From Sphingomonas chungangi (lineage in GTDB: Bacteria > Pseudomonadota > Alphaproteobacteria > Sphingomonadales > Sphingomonadaceae), in assembly GCF_013778325.1 (NCBI RefSeq), contig NZ_JACEIB010000007.1, forward strand, positions 62,001 through 126,000: 64,000 nucleotides of DNA. Direction: 5' to 3'. The translations under genes and the position numbers were made by a program. The stretch's first letter is position 1; every line of letters begins with the position of its first letter. The notes under the pieces are model-generated. The model did not search any database. It was given only the letters and a program-made list of their open reading frames with translations, and had not been told where the DNA came from. Of the stretch, positions 17,688 to 26,641 are shown piece by piece.

Positions 17688-18523
17688 ACGCCACCGCCGC
17701 AGACCTTGCTTCCGGCAAGGGACACAAGGACGAGAATTTCCCGGTCGCCAGCAAGCTGGTGGCGCCGCAGTTCCGCGCGCCCGTGATGGCCTTCTACCGC
17801 TTCGCGCGCCTCGCCGACGACATAGCCGATCATGAGTCGGTCTCCGCCGATCAGAAGCTGGAGCGGCTCGAGATCATGCGTCTCGGCATTACCGGCGAAT
17901 GCGATGCAGAGCCTTCCGCCGTCGCGTTGCGACAGGTGATGGCCGAGCGCCGACTCGACCCGATCCATGCGCTCGATCTGCTGGAGGCCTTCCGTCGCGA
18001 CGCGACCAAGCTGCGCTACGGCAGCTGGGACGAGCTAATGGATTATTGCCGCTATTCCGCCAGTCCGGTCGGCCGCTTCGTGCTCGACGTGCATGGCGAG
18101 GATCGCGCGCTGTGGCCCGCCAACGATGCCCTGTGCACCGCGCTGCAGATCATTAATCACCTGCAGGATTGCGGGAAGGATTTCCGCCAGCTCGACCGCG
18201 TCTATCTGCCGCAGGACATGCTGGCGACGGCCGGAGCACGCACCGCCGAGCTGGGCGATTGCAAGGCCTCGCCTGCCTTGCTCACCGTGATCCAGGCCTG
18301 CGCCGAGCGGACCCAGCATCTGCTCGCCGAGGCCGCCCCCTTCGCGCGCGGGATCAAGGATCGCCGGCTCGGCGTCGAGGTGGCGGTGATCCAGCGCCTC
18401 GCCGTCAGCCTCGCCGCCCGGCTGCGCCGCCGCGATCCGCTGTCCGAGCGCGTTCATCACGCCAAGGCCGAGGCGTTTTTGCTCGCCTCCGGCGCGGCGC
18501 TGGGAAGGTTCGTTCGCCCGTGA
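17684..18523 (+). CDS. hpnC: HpnC, squalene-synthase-like (hydroxysqualene synthase)
   Basis: This 279-residue trans-isoprenyl diphosphate synthase-fold enzyme works in the HpnC-D-E route to squalene, where HpnC converts presqualene diphosphate to hydroxysqualene. Visible features are FYRFARLADDIADHES (first Asp-rich motif), CRYSASPVGRFVLDVHGE and LQIINHLQDCGKDFRQLDRVYLPQDML (second Asp-rich motif region). ATG at 17684 overlaps the hpnB stop (ATGA) and begins MNATAADLASGKGHKDENFPV, matching the family N-terminus; the open frame further upstream is inside hpnB. Confidence 0.93.
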   Translation: MNATAADLASGKGHKDENFPVASKLVAPQFRAPVMAFYRFARLADDIADHESVSADQKLERLEIMRLGITGECDAEPSAVALRQVMAERRLDPIHALDLLEAFRRDATKLRYGSWDELMDYCRYSASPVGRFVLDVHGEDRALWPANDALCTALQIINHLQDCGKDFRQLDRVYLPQDMLATAGARTAELGDCKASPALLTVIQACAERTQHLLAEAAPFARGIKDRRLGVEVAVIQRLAVSLAARLRRRDPLSERVHHAKAEAFLLASGAALGRFVRP

Positions 18524-19335
18524 ATGCGCCTTCGGCTTCGGGCTCCTCTTTCTATGCGGGGATGAAGGTGCTGCCGCGCCCCGAGCGGCACGCCATGTAC
18601 GCACTCTACGATTTCTGCCGCATCGTCGACGATATCGCCGACGACCAGCAGGGTGACCGCCCCGCGCGTGCCGCGCAGCTCGATCGCTGGCGCGCCGATC
18701 TCGACAGCCTCTATGCCGGCGGCGATCCGGGCGTGGCGGCGATGCTGGTCGAGCATGTCCGCCGCTTCGGGCTGAGGCGCGAGGATTTCGAGGCGGTGAT
18801 CGACGGCATGGCGATGGACGTCGAGCACGACATGCGCTGGCCCGCCGCCGACACGCTCGATCTCTATTGCGACCGGGTGGCGAGCGCGGTCGGGCGGCTG
18901 TCGATCAAGATCTTCGGGATGGAGGAGCGCGCCGGGTTCGAGCTCGCCCACCATCTCGGCCGCGCGCTGCAGCTGACCAACATCCTGCGCGACATCGACG
19001 AGGATGCCGCGATCGGCCGCGTCTATCTGCCGCTCGAGGCGATCGAGGCGCAGGGCATCGCGGTCGGCGACATCGCGACGGTGATCGGCGATCCGCGCAT
19101 CGACGGCGCGGGGCAGATGCTCGCCCGCCAGGCGCAGGAACACTTCCTGACGGCGCAGGCGATCCTCAAGGCGCGGCCCAAGGGCCACCTGATCGCGCCG
19201 AAGCTGATGGCGGCGGCCTATTCGGAGCTGCTGCGCCGGATGCGGCTGGCGGGCTGGGCGCCGCCGCGCGAGCGGATCCGCCACAATCGGCTGGCGCTGG
19301 CCTGGACGCTGGTGAAGCTCCGGCTCGGGCGGTGA
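18520..19335 (+). CDS. hpnD: HpnD, presqualene diphosphate synthase
   Basis: The 271-residue paralogue of HpnC condenses two farnesyl diphosphates to presqualene diphosphate. Motifs: YALYDFCRIVDDIADDQ, YCDRVASAVGRLSIKIFG and LTNILRDIDEDAAIGRVYLPLE, the last carrying the second Asp-rich site. A GTG at 18520 overlapping the hpnC stop (GTGA) is the likely start; the nearby ATG at 18524 is out of frame. The C-terminal RRMRLAGWAPPRERIRHNRL is typical of the group. Its stop overlaps the GTG of hpnE. Confidence 0.93.
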   Translation: MNAPSASGSSFYAGMKVLPRPERHAMYALYDFCRIVDDIADDQQGDRPARAAQLDRWRADLDSLYAGGDPGVAAMLVEHVRRFGLRREDFEAVIDGMAMDVEHDMRWPAADTLDLYCDRVASAVGRLSIKIFGMEERAGFELAHHLGRALQLTNILRDIDEDAAIGRVYLPLEAIEAQGIAVGDIATVIGDPRIDGAGQMLARQAQEHFLTAQAILKARPKGHLIAPKLMAAAYSELLRRMRLAGWAPPRERIRHNRLALAWTLVKLRLGR

Positions 19336-20576
19336 AGCGCGCGCATGTTATCGGCGCGGGGCTGGCGGGGCTCTCGGCCGCCGTCGCGCTGACGCAGGCG
19401 GGCTATCGGGTAACGCTGAGCGAGGCGGCGCGGCAGGCGGGCGGGCGCTGCCGATCCTATCGCGATCCGCAGCTTGGCCTCACGATCGACAACGGCAACC
19501 ATCTTGTCCTGTCGGGCAACGAAGCGGCGCGCGCCTATCTCGCGACGATCGGTGCGAGCGAGCGGCTGGCGGGACCGGACGAGGCACGCTTCCCCTTCGT
19601 GGACGTGGCGAGCGGCGAACGCTGGGTGCTTCATCCCAATGCCGGGCCGATCCCGTGGTGGCTGTTCTCGAAGCAGCGGCGCGTGCCGGGCACGGCTCCG
19701 CTCGATTACCTCTCGTTGGCGCGGTTGATGGGCGCCTCGGCCGACCAGACGATCGGGCAGGTGCTGCGGCCCAAGGGAGCTTTGTGGGAGCGGCTGCTCG
19801 ACAATTTCCTCGTCTCGGCGCTCAACACCCCAGCGGAGGACGGCTCAGCCGAACTGGCCGGCGCGATCGTGCGCGAGACCTTGGCCAAGGGCGGGGCCGC
19901 TTGCCGCCCGCTTATCGCCGAGCCGACGCTGTCCGCCGCCTTCGTCGATCCGGCGCTGGCGTGGCTGGAGGCGCGGGGCGCGAGCATCCGGCTGGGGCGC
20001 CGTCTCCGCGCGCTGGAACTGGTTGAACGCGTCACGGCGCTGGATTTCGCGGACGGCCGGGAGGAGATTGCGGGCGACGAGCCGGTCGTCCTCGCAGTCC
20101 CTGCGTGGGTAGTCGCCGATCTGATACCGGGCCTCGTCGTGCCGGACACGCATCATGCCATCGTCAACGCGCACTTCCTCGCGACGCCGCCGGCCGGTGC
20201 CGCGCCGATCACCGGCGTGGTCGGCGGCACGGCGGAATGGGTGTTCGCTTTCTCCGATCGCCTTTCCACCACCACCAGCGCCGCCGACGCGCTCGCCGAG
20301 GAGGATCGCGAGGCGGTCGCGCGCAGGCTGTGGGCCGACGTCGCCAAGGTTCACCACCTCTCGTCCGAACTCCCTCGTTGGCAGATCGTCACCGAGAAGC
20401 GCGCGACCTTTTCGGCCACACCCGAGCAGGAAAAACGCCGCCCCGGATGCCGCTCGTCGCACGATAACCTGTTCTTGGCTGGCGACTGGACGAAAACGGG
20501 GCTACCGGCCACCATCGAAGGCGCGATCCGTTCGGGAAGGACGGCGGCCGCCGCAGTGGTGAACGGGAAAGCGTAG
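19332..20576 (+). CDS. hpnE: HpnE, FAD-dependent hydroxysqualene reductase/desaturase-like
   Basis: The 414-residue flavoprotein of the phytoene-desaturase superfamily reduces hydroxysqualene to squalene in the HpnCDE pathway. The N-terminus is the dinucleotide-binding fold (HVIGAGLAGLSAAVALTQAGY, GxGxxG), followed by GGRCRSYRD. The C-terminus has the second FAD-binding motif (NLFLAGDWTKTGLPATIEGAIRSGR). GTG at 19332 overlaps the hpnD stop. Two bases separate its stop from the shc start, so the whole squalene pathway is translated as a unit. Confidence 0.93.
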   Translation: MKRAHVIGAGLAGLSAAVALTQAGYRVTLSEAARQAGGRCRSYRDPQLGLTIDNGNHLVLSGNEAARAYLATIGASERLAGPDEARFPFVDVASGERWVLHPNAGPIPWWLFSKQRRVPGTAPLDYLSLARLMGASADQTIGQVLRPKGALWERLLDNFLVSALNTPAEDGSAELAGAIVRETLAKGGAACRPLIAEPTLSAAFVDPALAWLEARGASIRLGRRLRALELVERVTALDFADGREEIAGDEPVVLAVPAWVVADLIPGLVVPDTHHAIVNAHFLATPPAGAAPITGVVGGTAEWVFAFSDRLSTTTSAADALAEEDREAVARRLWADVAKVHHLSSELPRWQIVTEKRATFSATPEQEKRRPGCRSSHDNLFLAGDWTKTGLPATIEGAIRSGRTAAAAVVNGKA

Positions 20577-20578
20577 AT

Positions 20579-22519
20579 TTGCTCGACGTGGAAGACATCG
20601 CGACCGATCCGCTCGACGGCATCGACGCGGCGATCGGCCGTGCGACGACCGCCCTCAAGCGCGACCAGAAGGCCGACGGCCACTGGGTGTTCGAGCTGGA
20701 GGCGGACGCCACCATCCCCTCCGAATATATCCTGCTGCGCCACTATCTCGGCGAGCCCGACGATCTTGAGCTGGAGGCGGCGATCGGCCGCTATCTGCGC
20801 CGCATACAGGGATCGCATGGCGGCTGGGCGCTCTATCATGACGGCGCCTTCGACATCTCGGCGACGGTGAAGGCCTATTATGCGCTGAAGATGATCGGCG
20901 ACGACATCGATGCGCCGCACATGGCGCGGGCGCGGGCCGAGATATTGAAGCGCGGGGGGGCGGCGGCGTCGAACGTCTTCACCCGCATCCAGCTGGCCTT
21001 GTTCGGCGCGGGCAAGTGGAGCGGCGTGCCCGAGGTGCCGGTCGAGCTGATGCTGGCGCCGAAGTGGTTCCCGATCAACCTCTACCGCATGTCCTACTGG
21101 GCGCGCACCGTGATCGTGCCGCTGATCGTGCTGACCGCGCTCCGCCCGGTGGCGCGCAATCCGCGCGGCGTGAAGATCGACGAGCTGTTCGTGCCGGGCA
21201 ACCCGCCGCTCAAGCGCGCGCTGCCGGGCAAGTGGCAGTGGGAGATGGGCTTTGGCGCGCTCGACGTGGTGCTGAAGCGCGGGCGGCGACTCTGGCCGAA
21301 GACAGTGCGCAAGAAAGCGATCGATGCCTGTGTGGCGTTCGTCACCGAGCGGATCAACGGCACCGATGGCCTCGGCGCCATCTACCCGGCGATCGCCAAT
21401 TCGGTGATGATGTTCGATGCGCTCGGCTATGGCCCCGACCATCCCGAGCGCGCGCTGGCCCGCGAGGCGATCGAGAAATTGCTCGTTCACCGGGATGACG
21501 GCGAGGTCTATTGCCAGCCCTGCGTCTCGCCGGTGTGGGACACGGCGCTGGCCGCCCACGCCATGCTGGAGGCGGGCGAGGACGAGGCCGCCACGAAGGG
21601 GCTCGACTGGCTCACGCCGCGCCAGATCCTCGACGTGAGGGGTGACTGGGCCGAGCAGCGTCCTGAGGTCCGGCCCGGCGGCTGGGCCTTCCAGTACGGC
21701 AACGATCATTATCCCGATCTCGACGACACCGCCGTGGTGGTGATGGCGATGGACCGGGCGCGGGGTAAACTCGGCGACCGCTATGACGAGGCGATCGATC
21801 GCGGCGTGGAGTGGAATGCCGAGCTGCAGAGCCACGACGGCGGCTTCGCGGCCTTCGATGCCGACAACACGCATTTCTACCTGAACGACATTCCCTTCGC
21901 CGATCACGGCGCTTTGCTCGATCCGCCGACGGCCGACGTGACGGCGCGCGTCGTCTCGATGCTGGCGCAGGTCGGCGAGCCGGTCGACAGCCCGCGCATG
22001 AAGGCGGCTCTGGAATGGCTGCGCAAGGATCAGCATCCCGAGGGCAGCTGGTGGGGCCGCTGGGGCGTCAACTACATCTACGGCACATGGTCTGTGCTGT
22101 GCGCGCTGAACGCGGCGGGAGTGGATCCTGCCAATGCGATGGTCCGCCGCGCGGTGCGCTGGCTGGTGACGATCCAGAACTCTGACGGCGGCTGGGGCGA
22201 GAGCTGCGACAGCTACGATCTCGCCCGCAAGGGGCATGAAGCGGCCTCCTCGATCGCCTCGCAGACGGCGTGGGCCTTGCTCGGGCTGATGGCTGCGGGC
22301 GAAGTCGATCATCCCGCCGTCGTGCGCGGCGTCGCCTGGCTGGAGCGGCATCAGGCGGAAGACGGCCTGTGGGGTCAGGAGCATTATACCGGCGGCGGCT
22401 TCCCGCGCGTCTTCTATCTGCGCTACCACGGCTATCCGAAATATTTCCCGCTCTGGGCGCTGGCCCGCTATCGCAATCTCAAGCGCGGCAATACGCGCCG
22501 GGTGGAGTTCGGGATGTGA
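20579..22519 (+). CDS. shc: squalene-hopene cyclase
   Basis: The 646-residue class II triterpene cyclase converts squalene to hopene and hopanol on the membrane. The protonating DXDD motif is D380-L-D-D383, with D382 expected to be the proton donor. Several QW repeats are visible (DGHWVFEL, SHGGWALYHDGAF, DGGWGESCDSY, DGLWGQEHYTGGGFP). The length is normal. The first codon is a TTG at 20579 (a GTG three codons later is an alternative), so initiation may depend on coupling to hpnE, whose stop is 2 bases upstream. The TGA overlaps the hpnG GTG. Confidence 0.95.
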   Translation: MLDVEDIATDPLDGIDAAIGRATTALKRDQKADGHWVFELEADATIPSEYILLRHYLGEPDDLELEAAIGRYLRRIQGSHGGWALYHDGAFDISATVKAYYALKMIGDDIDAPHMARARAEILKRGGAAASNVFTRIQLALFGAGKWSGVPEVPVELMLAPKWFPINLYRMSYWARTVIVPLIVLTALRPVARNPRGVKIDELFVPGNPPLKRALPGKWQWEMGFGALDVVLKRGRRLWPKTVRKKAIDACVAFVTERINGTDGLGAIYPAIANSVMMFDALGYGPDHPERALAREAIEKLLVHRDDGEVYCQPCVSPVWDTALAAHAMLEAGEDEAATKGLDWLTPRQILDVRGDWAEQRPEVRPGGWAFQYGNDHYPDLDDTAVVVMAMDRARGKLGDRYDEAIDRGVEWNAELQSHDGGFAAFDADNTHFYLNDIPFADHGALLDPPTADVTARVVSMLAQVGEPVDSPRMKAALEWLRKDQHPEGSWWGRWGVNYIYGTWSVLCALNAAGVDPANAMVRRAVRWLVTIQNSDGGWGESCDSYDLARKGHEAASSIASQTAWALLGLMAAGEVDHPAVVRGVAWLERHQAEDGLWGQEHYTGGGFPRVFYLRYHGYPKYFPLWALARYRNLKRGNTRRVEFGM

Positions 22520-23277
22520 CCATCCTTATCGCCACCGGGATGAAAAGCGAGGCGAGGGCGCTGGCACGGGACGGCGTGATCGTCGCTACCGCCGGCACCG
22601 ATCATGCGCGGCTGGAGGCGGAGCTGGAGGCCGGCGTCGCGGCCGGCGCCACCGCGATCCTGTCGATGGGACTCGCCGGCGCGCTGGCGCCGCTGCTCAA
22701 GCCCGGCGACTGGGTGGTCGGCACCCTCTCGCCCACCGGCATGGTTCGGCGCGAATGGAGCGTCGGCGCTGGGTCGGCCCGGCCCAAAGAGGCCAAGCCC
22801 GATCCCCGCCCGGTTGCGCAGAAGGAGGCGTCGGCCGCCTGGATCACGCGGATCGCGGCGATCCTGCCGGGCGCGGTGGTCGGCCGCATCCATGCCGATG
22901 GCGAGATGGTGATCACCGCCGCGCAGAAGGAGAATCTCCACTTCACCGAGCGCGCGCTCGCCTGCGACATGGAGAGCCACATCGCCGCGCGCGTGGCGCA
23001 GCGCCATCATCTGCCCTTCGCGGTGGCGCGGGTGATCTCGGACGAGGCGGATCGATCGCTTCCGCTCGCGGCGCAGGTGGCGATGGCGCCGGATGGCGGA
23101 GTGCGGATCGGTGTGGTGCTGCTCGCCTTGCTCAAGCGGCCGTGGCAGCTCTTCGCGCTGATCGGGCTGGCGCTGGCGACGGCGAGCGCGATGCGGGCGC
23201 TGGCGAGCGGGTATCGGTCGCTGGCCGAGGATGGCTTCGGCAAGCCAACGCCCGATCAAACGATCCGTTCGTCCTGA
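22516..23277 (+). CDS. hpnG: HpnG, hopanoid-associated nucleoside-phosphorylase-like enzyme
   Basis: This 253-residue protein is related to purine nucleoside phosphorylases and MTA/SAH nucleosidases. HpnG acts on adenosylhopane, removing adenine to give a ribosylhopane precursor. Visible are ILIATGMKSEARAL at the N-terminus, ILSMGLAGALAP (phosphate or ribose loop) and ACDMESHIAARVAQRH (ME motif contacting ribose). A C-terminal hydrophobic helix (LFALIGLALATASAMRAL) is present. The GTG start overlaps the shc stop (GTGA). The last residues and the stop codon fall inside a dispersed palindromic repeat starting at 23265. Confidence 0.9.
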   Translation: MTILIATGMKSEARALARDGVIVATAGTDHARLEAELEAGVAAGATAILSMGLAGALAPLLKPGDWVVGTLSPTGMVRREWSVGAGSARPKEAKPDPRPVAQKEASAAWITRIAAILPGAVVGRIHADGEMVITAAQKENLHFTERALACDMESHIAARVAQRHHLPFAVARVISDEADRSLPLAAQVAMAPDGGVRIGVVLLALLKRPWQLFALIGLALATASAMRALASGYRSLAEDGFGKPTPDQTIRSS

Positions 23278-23348
23278 GCGAAGTCGAAGCACGGGCAGCA
23301 AGCGAAACGGCTGAGGCCCGCAGTTCGACTTCGCTCAGTGCGAACGGT
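23265..23348. repeat. dispersed palindromic repeat, copy 2, overlapping the hpnG 3' end
   Basis: Left arm 23265-23290 (CCGTTCGTCCTGAGCGAAGT and onward) and right arm 23323-23348 are inverted copies sharing CCGTTCG and CTGAGCGAAGTCGAA. It lies between the convergent hpnG and hpnH genes and supplies the hpnG stop codon. It may serve as a transcription or mRNA-decay boundary between the two units. Confidence 0.85.
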
Positions 23349-23365
23349 GTTCTAAAACGCCAAGT

Positions 23366-24511
<1,146 letters not shown>

Positions 24512-24520
24512 GACTGTTCC

Positions 24521-25471
24521 TTAGGCTACGCGGGCGCGTTGCGGCAGGCGATTCAGCGCCGGCGGCAGGCGGAATTGGACGTTTTCTTCGAGGCCGTCCA
24601 GCTTTTCGACGCTGGCGGGGGTGACGGCCTGGATAGCGACGATGACGCTCTGCACCAGCTCTTCGGGCGCGGACGCGCCGGCGGTGAGGCCGATCGTCCC
24701 TACGCCGTCGAGCCAGGCGGGATCAAATTGCGAGCCATCGGCGATCAGGTAAGCGGGCTTGCCCATCTCCTCGCCGATCTCGCGCAGGCGATTGGAGTTG
24801 GAGCTGTTCGGCGACCCGACGACCAGCAACAGATCGGCCGACTTGCACAATTCGCGCACCGCCGACTGACGATTTTGCGTAGCGTAGCAGATCTCGGCCG
24901 TGGATGGCCCGGTGAGATCGGTAAAGCGGGCCTCCAGCGCGGCGATGATGACACGCGTGTCGTCCACCGAGAGCGTCGTCTGGGTAATATAGGCGACCGG
25001 CGCATCGACCGGGATCGGCAGCGCGGAGACCTCCTCCGGCGTGCCGACGAGGTGGATCTCGCCGTCGATCTGGCCGAGCGTGCCCTCGACCTCGGGGTGG
25101 CCGGCATGGCCGATCAGGATCAAAGTCCGCCCGGCCGCGACATAGCGGCGGCCCTGGTTGTGCACCTTGGAGACGAGCGGGCAGGTCGCGTCGATCACGG
25201 GAAGCCCCCGAGCCTCGGCATCCTTCTGCACCGCCCGGGATACGCCGTGGGCCGAGAAGATCGTCACCTCGCCGGCGGGCACCTCGTCCAGCTCCTCGAC
25301 GAAGACGGCGCCCTTGGCCTTCAACGTATCGACGACGTGGCGGTTATGGACGATCTCGTGCCGCACATAGACGGGGGCACCCACCCGATCGAGCGCCCGG
25401 TCCACGATGTCGATCGCGCGGATCACGCCCGCGCAGAAACCGCGTGGCTGGGCGAGCAGTATCTTGACCAT
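24521..25471 (-). CDS. ispH: 4-hydroxy-3-methylbut-2-enyl diphosphate reductase
   Basis: The 316-residue iron-sulfur enzyme is the last step of the MEP pathway, making IPP and DMAPP. The three cluster cysteines are C13 (GFCAGV), C97 (DATCPLV) and C195 (EICYATQN), and the substrate-binding motifs [15 protein letters not shown] and [12 protein letters not shown] are present. ATG at 25471 ([15 protein letters not shown]) follows GGGAG; a longer open frame upstream has no site. Pairing with hpnH links precursor supply to hopanoid production. Confidence 0.96.
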   Translation of the reverse strand: MVKILLAQPRGFCAGVIRAIDIVDRALDRVGAPVYVRHEIVHNRHVVDTLKAKGAVFVEELDEVPAGEVTIFSAHGVSRAVQKDAEARGLPVIDATCPLVSKVHNQGRRYVAAGRTLILIGHAGHPEVEGTLGQIDGEIHLVGTPEEVSALPIPVDAPVAYITQTTLSVDDTRVIIAALEARFTDLTGPSTAEICYATQNRQSAVRELCKSADLLLVVGSPNSSNSNRLREIGEEMGKPAYLIADGSQFDPAWLDGVGTIGLTAGASAPEELVQSVIVAIQAVTPASVEKLDGLEENVQFRLPPALNRLPQRARVA

Positions 25472-25604
25472 CCATAACTCCCGACAGGGTATGCTCACAT
25501 AGTCGTTCCGCCGCGGTTGCGAAAGTGACACGGAAGCCACACGGACCGAGCTTGTTCAGTCGGCGTTATGGCGACAGGCACCATGAAGCCCCGCTGACCA
25601 AAGG

Positions 25605-26183
25605 ATGACGACCTTGAAACACGCTTTCCGCATCTTCGCCCTGATGACGCTCGCCGCGCCGGCGGTGGCCCACGCGGACGCAAGCGAGCCCGCGGCGCGG
25701 ATCGGCGCCTATGACGATGCCGTGATCGGGGTAATGAAGGCGAAGCTGGGCACGGCTGCGCGTGCCGATCGTTTCGAGCCGATCGTGAAGGCCTATTACG
25801 ACATGCCGACCATCGCCGGTCTCGTCGCCGGCCCGGCCTGGGCAAGCGCGTCGGCGACGGACAAGGCGTCGGCGATAACGGCGCTGACGCGGCATTCGGC
25901 GGTGAGCCTTGCCCGTAATTTCAAGGATTATGACGGCACGCCGTTCACGGTCGATCCCAAGGTGATCGCACGCGGACCGGACCGGGTGGTGAAGGTTACG
26001 ATCGGTACGGACCTGCTCTACTACCGGATGCGCCAGTCGGCGGGCACGTGGAAGATCGTCGATGTCATCTCCAGCGGAGTCAGCAACCTGGCCCTCCAGC
26101 GTGCCGATCTTGCGACGACGATCCAGAGCGGCGGGTTGCCGGCGCTGGTGAAGAAGCTGGCACAGCTCGACGCGGTGAAGTGA
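25605..26183 (+). CDS. hpnM: HpnM, MlaC/Ttg2D-like periplasmic hopanoid-associated protein
   Basis: The 192-residue protein has a signal peptide (cleavage after VAHADA, about residue 25) and an MlaC-type lipid-binding fold: FEPIVKAYYDMPTIAGLVAGPAW, YDGTPFTVDPKVIARGPDRVVKVTI and WKIVDVISSGVSNLALQRADL. MlaC relatives shuttle lipids across the periplasm, and HpnM is proposed to work with the RND protein HpnN in hopanoid traffic. Here hpnN is not adjacent but encoded near 48.9 kb. AAAGG sits directly against the ATG, so a TTG three codons later is an alternative start. It is divergent from ispH. Confidence 0.87.
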   Translation: MTTLKHAFRIFALMTLAAPAVAHADASEPAARIGAYDDAVIGVMKAKLGTAARADRFEPIVKAYYDMPTIAGLVAGPAWASASATDKASAITALTRHSAVSLARNFKDYDGTPFTVDPKVIARGPDRVVKVTIGTDLLYYRMRQSAGTWKIVDVISSGVSNLALQRADLATTIQSGGLPALVKKLAQLDAVK

Positions 26184-26186
26184 GTT

Positions 26187-26540
26187 TTATCGTGCGCAGA
26201 TTTTAGCGCGTCGGTTGATCCAGCAGCCTTTCACCCAACGCACTGTGCCAAGCGGATCGAGCGCGTGGTCGTCGTTGGGATCGGCGTTCCATGTCGCGTC
26301 GCCGGTGCCGTCGGAATTGGCGTCGACCTGCGCGAAGTGCGAGCGTTTTGGCTTGCCGCCGTCCCACGTGTTGAGCGTGTAGCTGTGGCCGCCCAGGGGG
26401 AACACTTGGCACGGATTGTTGACGCGCACCTTCCCGTCGACGGCGAGATAGCAGTGCTTGATCGGTGATTTCGCCTCGACAGGGGCGGCGGACAGGCCGG
26501 CCACGACGGCGGCGGCTAAGCAGGCAATAGCGATCTTCAT
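26187..26540 (-). CDS. small exported protein, function unknown
   Basis: A 117-residue product starting at the ATG at 26540 begins with a signal peptide (MKIAIACLAAAVVAGLSAAPVEA), followed by a compact domain with three Cys (HCYLAV, NNPCQVF, VKGCWINRRAKICAR includes two), many aromatic residues and Asp/Asn. An open frame extends 15 codons upstream, but the signal peptide would then be internal. I recognise no family. It is convergent with hpnM, 3 bases apart, and lies after the pnp terminator. Confidence 0.6.
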   Translation of the reverse strand: MKIAIACLAAAVVAGLSAAPVEAKSPIKHCYLAVDGKVRVNNPCQVFPLGGHSYTLNTWDGGKPKRSHFAQVDANSDGTGDATWNADPNDDHALDPLGTVRWVKGCWINRRAKICAR

Positions 26541-26586
26541 GGCGGACCAACCCGCCAGCCCGCCCATCGTCTCTCCATCGGCCACG

Positions 26587-26618
26587 AAAAAAGGGGCCTC
26601 CGTCGCCGGACGCCCCTT
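26587..26618 (-). terminator. rho-independent terminator after pnp
   Basis: Read leftward, AAGGGGC pairs with GCCCCTT, with an inner TCCG/CGGA helix and a four-base loop, followed by six T residues. It begins 24 bases after the pnp stop and ends the truB-rpsO-pnp transcript. Confidence 0.85.
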
Positions 26619-26641
26619 CTTCGTCAGCCGGTTAGCGCCGA

